The translations under genes were made by a program, and so were the position numbers. Source: Monilinia fructicola (Eukaryota; Ascomycota; Leotiomycetes; Helotiales; Sclerotiniaceae). Taken from it: 64,000 nucleotides of DNA. The notes below the pieces were generated by a model. That model saw nothing but the letters and a program-made list of their open reading frames with translations. It ran no database searches and was not told the DNA's origin. Positions 62,505 through 64,000 of the stretch are shown piece by piece. Location: positions 2,108,501 to 2,172,500 of the forward strand of contig VICG01000004.1 in NCBI GenBank assembly GCA_008692225.1, given 5' to 3'. Every line of letters begins with the position of its first letter. Positions within the stretch are counted from its first letter, which is position 1.

Positions 62505-62650
62505 GTGAGTATGAGTATGAGTATGAGTATGAGTGTATGAATGTGTGCGTGTGAATATGAATATGAATATGAATATGAATATGAATATGAATATGAATAT
62601 GAATATGAATATGAATGTGAATGTGAATGTGAATGTGAATATAAATATGG
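62505..62650. repeat. GAGTAT/GAATAT/GAATGT hexamer repeat
   Basis: About 22 hexamer units changing from GAGTAT to GAATAT to GAATGT, which suggests successive local expansions. Confidence 0.9.
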
Positions 62651-63802
62651 ATGTATGTGTGTGCATGTGTGTGTAGGTAGGTATGTATATCCATGGATGT
62701 ATATGTATATGTATATGTGTGTGTGTGCATGTATGTGCATATATGTGTGTGTATAGTGTCCCTAAACACTCCTCAACTCGATAATCGAGTCAATGTCCTA
62801 GAGGAAATGAGTGTTGTAAAGCTGTTGCTAGCAGATGTGCATATGGTCTCATTGCATTCTCTTAGGGTTTGACTGGCACGCATTCTTTTAGATAATACTA
62901 TGGAAAATACACTTTTAGCAAAAAGGTAGTACAACATGTACGGTAATGAACAGTACTTTGGCACAATTCAATGCAATGCAGGACTACTTACCCACAAAGC
63001 TTTATGAACCCATGTAAGATCTTAATTTGATGCACTATGCACAGCGTTTATTGAAGCGGTCGGTAAGCAAGACGAAGACCCAAGATGAATCAATAAAAAA
63101 AGGACCTTTGGAGGGTGGAAGGGTGGAAGGAGTGGAAGGGTGGGAAGGGGTGGAAGGGGGATATCGGACTTGGAATCATATGATAGGCGCGATAGAGAAG
63201 AATCGAAATGAGAGATTACTCTTCCTTTACCTTGGCCAGCCATGGTTGATTGATTATCCACAGGGAGAGGTCTAACATCCATGACAAACACACACACACA
63301 CTCTCTCTCTCTCTCTGTGTCTCTCTCTCTCTCTCTCCCTCTGTCTGTCTCTTCCGAGCTTCCTTGTGCATCTCCCTTGTTGTTCTGTGTTTGATGTTTT
63401 GGTGTGGTGGTTGAAAAATCAAATATTGCATGTATATACTCGAGTATATATGTTCATAAAAAATTACGGGTAACGGTAATAGTAATAGTGTGTAACCGCG
63501 GCGGTAGATACCAGATAGGTACAAGCAGGTTTCATACGCGAAGAAATTATTCATTTTATACACGACGTAATTTAATTTAAGAGAGATACTAATAACGGTT
63601 ACTATACGTTTACATTAAGAATATAGATTTTATACTTTATTCATTTATATTTATAAAAAGTTTTTAGAACTTTATTTAAATATTCGATATAAATAAATAA
63701 AAACTTAAGTTTATATAGATTATATATTTTTATGCTCTATTTATTCTATATTATTTAAGTTTTATCTCTTTTTAAAAACATTTCTTTACTTTATTATATT
63801 AT

Positions 63803-63965
63803 ATATACATTTATATACTATTTATATACTATTTATATATACTATTTATATACTATTTATATACTATTTATATACTATTTATATACTATTTATATACTAT
63901 TTATATATATATTCATATACTATTTATAACTATTTATATACTATTTATATACTATTTATATAATA
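63803..63965. repeat. CTATTTATATA 11-bp repeat in an AT-rich block
   Basis: About 13 units of ACTATTTATAT, within sequence nearly devoid of G and C from 63560 to the window end. Probably the edge of another RIP-mutated island. Confidence 0.85.
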
Positions 63966-64000
63966 TTATTATTTTATTTATAAATTATTAAATTAAATGA

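Larger units (their letters stand above)
60001..64000. other. 4-kb terminal spacer, AT-rich at its right end
   Basis: vosA upstream region followed by sequence with no supported gene; ORFs such as 60537-60968 and 60713-61336 (minus) lack domains. Contains a GAATAT/GAGTAT microsatellite (62505-62650), TG/TA (62655-62757), CT (63298-63345) and an AT-only block from 63560 with an 11-bp CTATTTATATA repeat (63803-63965). Confidence 0.5.

Overview
This is nuclear DNA from a filamentous ascomycete (Pezizomycotina). The evidence is short spliceosomal introns (mostly 50-80 bp) with GT..AG borders, a fungal HAP5 with the Hap4/HapX-recruitment segment, a VosA-type velvet regulator, a GEgh16-type secreted protein, long microsatellite-rich spacers and very AT-rich islands that look mutated by repeat-induced point mutation (RIP). 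Helotiales/Leotiomycetes is my best guess, from overall feel only, and I cannot prove it.

Layout. 0-12.2 kb is a gene-dense core: FCF2 (partial, -), HAP5/NF-YC (+), exocyst SEC15 (-), then a 3-kb spacer with a diverged ~110-bp tandem repeat, then a mei2-like meiotic RNA-binding protein (+). A GEgh16/appressorium-type secreted protein (-) lies at 13.9-15.1 kb. 15-28 kb is a degenerate, accessory-looking stretch. It holds a broken Zn2Cys6 regulator, an MFS drug-transporter relic with an internal deletion, an intact LaeA-like methyltransferase that uses a GC-AG intron, and two AT-rich elements that share the same terminal inverted repeats. A small dsRNA-binding-like protein gene (-) is at 27.7-28.4 kb. 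32.5-34.4 kb carries farnesyltransferase beta RAM1 (-), 37.6-40.0 kb a large zinc-cluster regulator (+), 44.1-45.2 kb polyubiquitin UBI4 with four repeats (+), 45.8-48.2 kb the BRAP2/ETP1 RING-UBP protein (+), 53.3-54.6 kb GDP-mannose pyrophosphorylase (+), and 58.4-60.0 kb a VosA-type velvet gene (-). The rest is spacer with many microsatellites and minisatellites.

How the genes relate. Most are unrelated housekeeping genes. Loose themes are protein modification (UBI4, the ubiquitin-binding E3-like ETP1, RAM1), wall and secretion (SEC15, GDP-mannose synthesis, the GEgh16 protein) and development (mei2-like, VosA, HAP5). The TF relic, transporter relic and methyltransferase in the RIP-like block may be the wreck of a small metabolic cluster.

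The strongest unexpected observation is that six otherwise well-formed genes (SEC15, mei2-like, GEgh16-like, RAM1, ETP1, vosA) each need exactly one single-base correction, five of them at a short homopolymer, to keep a conserved frame. With that one base corrected, the coding length of the first five becomes divisible by three. In vosA exons 2-4 do, but exon 1 stays off by one. This points to consensus (assembly) errors rather than six pseudogenes. I saw no convincing new defence, CRISPR or phage-like system.
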